Source of the DNA: Desulfofustis sp.
Lineage (GTDB): Bacteria; Desulfobacterota; Desulfobulbia; Desulfobulbales; Desulfocapsaceae
Assembly: GCA_030145365.1 (NCBI GenBank)
Contig: JAQYVS010000027.1
Coordinates: 1-7,728 of the forward strand
DNA: 7,728 nucleotides
Direction: 5' to 3'
Both the position numbers and the translations under genes were made by a program. The notes under the pieces were generated by a model. The model searched no databases. It saw nothing but the letters and a program-made list of their open reading frames with translations, and was not told where the DNA came from. How positions within the stretch are numbered: position 1 is the stretch's first letter; each line of letters opens with the position of its first letter. Positions 7,334-7,728 of this stretch are shown here, piece by piece.

Positions 7334-7728
7334 AAAACGACCTCAGTAAAAAATTACAACAGGTCGAAAATGAAACCATTTCATCCATAATTGATGGCTC
7401 AATGTCCATCAACGGAGAGATATCTTTTAAAGGGAAAACCAGAATAGACGGTATAGTCACAGGCAACATATCCGGGGAACATCTGGTTCTGAGCAAATCA
7501 GGTAAAATCATTGGTGATATTAAGGTATCCTCGTTTATCTGCCACGGCACAATCGAAGGTAATATCTTCGCTGACATGGCCACCGCCAGAAAAGGCTGCT
7601 CCATAAACGGCAGACTCGAGGTGGACAACCTTACCGTGGAACCAGGTGCCGCCATTGAAGGTGAAGTTAAAATTGCAGCTGAATCCTCTGTTGTCAGTTC
7701 CACCGAAAAAAAGATTTTACCAGCAACC
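7320..7728 (+). CDS. Bactofilin (cytoskeletal polymer protein), apparent frameshift near the start, incomplete at the window end
   Basis: Bactofilins form nucleotide-free filaments that position cell-wall enzymes. From 7321 the frame reads ENETISSIIDGSMSINGEIS and continues with evenly spaced Gly-x-Ile turns (RIDGIVTGNI, GKIIGDIKV, HGTIEGNIF, SINGRLEV, AAIEGEVKI), the short beta-helix repeats of PF04519. The frame is open from 7228 to the window end but has no ATG, GTG or TTG before Met at 7402, which would cut off conserved sequence. An ATG at 7320, overlapping the peptidase stop by 14 bases, starts MFKIKK, a typical bactofilin beginning, but in the other frame, and it stops at 7347-7349. 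Losing one A from the A6 run at 7332-7337 would give a continuous protein beginning MFKIKNDLSKKLQQ. Family assignment is firm; whether the gene is intact is open. Confidence 0.85.

Noticed and set aside
7266..7703. Open frame of 145 codons on the minus strand.
   Set aside because: It is antisense to the peptidase end and the bactofilin, whose repeat pattern clearly marks the plus strand as coding. Its translation resembles no family I recognise.
1..7728. A novel defence, mobile or secondary-metabolite system.
   Set aside because: Every substantial open frame is accounted for by known transporter, ABC-F, peptidase or bactofilin families, and no repeats, integrase, transposase or RNA gene is visible.

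Overview
The window reads as ordinary chromosomal DNA from a Gram-negative bacterium of moderate GC. I favour a member of the Desulfobacterota (deltaproteobacteria), because a high-affinity branched-chain amino acid transporter, a Uup-type ABC-F ATPase and an M23 peptidase paired with a bactofilin are a familiar kind of gene set there. That placement is an impression from protein style and gene content, not a database result.

Positions 1-4054 (minus strand) hold a branched-chain/amino-acid ABC importer in the order livK-livH-livM-livG-livF. LivK is the periplasmic binding protein, LivH and LivM are the two membrane permeases, and LivG and LivF are the two ATPases (only the first 25 codons of livF are inside the window). 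livH/livM and livG/livF are tightly packed, with a 2-base gap and an ATGA overlap respectively. livK is separated from livH by 153 bases containing a near-perfect 19-bp hairpin, which probably lets the binding protein be made in excess over the membrane parts. A good sigma70-type promoter with a small dyad lies upstream of livK.

Positions 4287-6158 (minus strand) encode a complete two-domain ABC-F ATPase with the C-terminal domain typical of Uup. A 164-base divergent region (6159-6322) separates it from a plus-strand pair. The first of these is a membrane-anchored, coiled-coil M23 (LytM) peptidase with all zinc and catalytic residues present (6323-7333). The second is a bactofilin that overlaps the peptidase's end and runs off the window.

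The most notable point is the bactofilin start. The only sensible ATG (7320) is in a different frame from the conserved bactofilin sequence. A one-base change in an A6 run at 7332-7337 would join the two. This could be a sequencing error, a recent mutation or a recoding signal. I see no mobile element, CRISPR array, tRNA, rRNA or novel defence-like system in the window.
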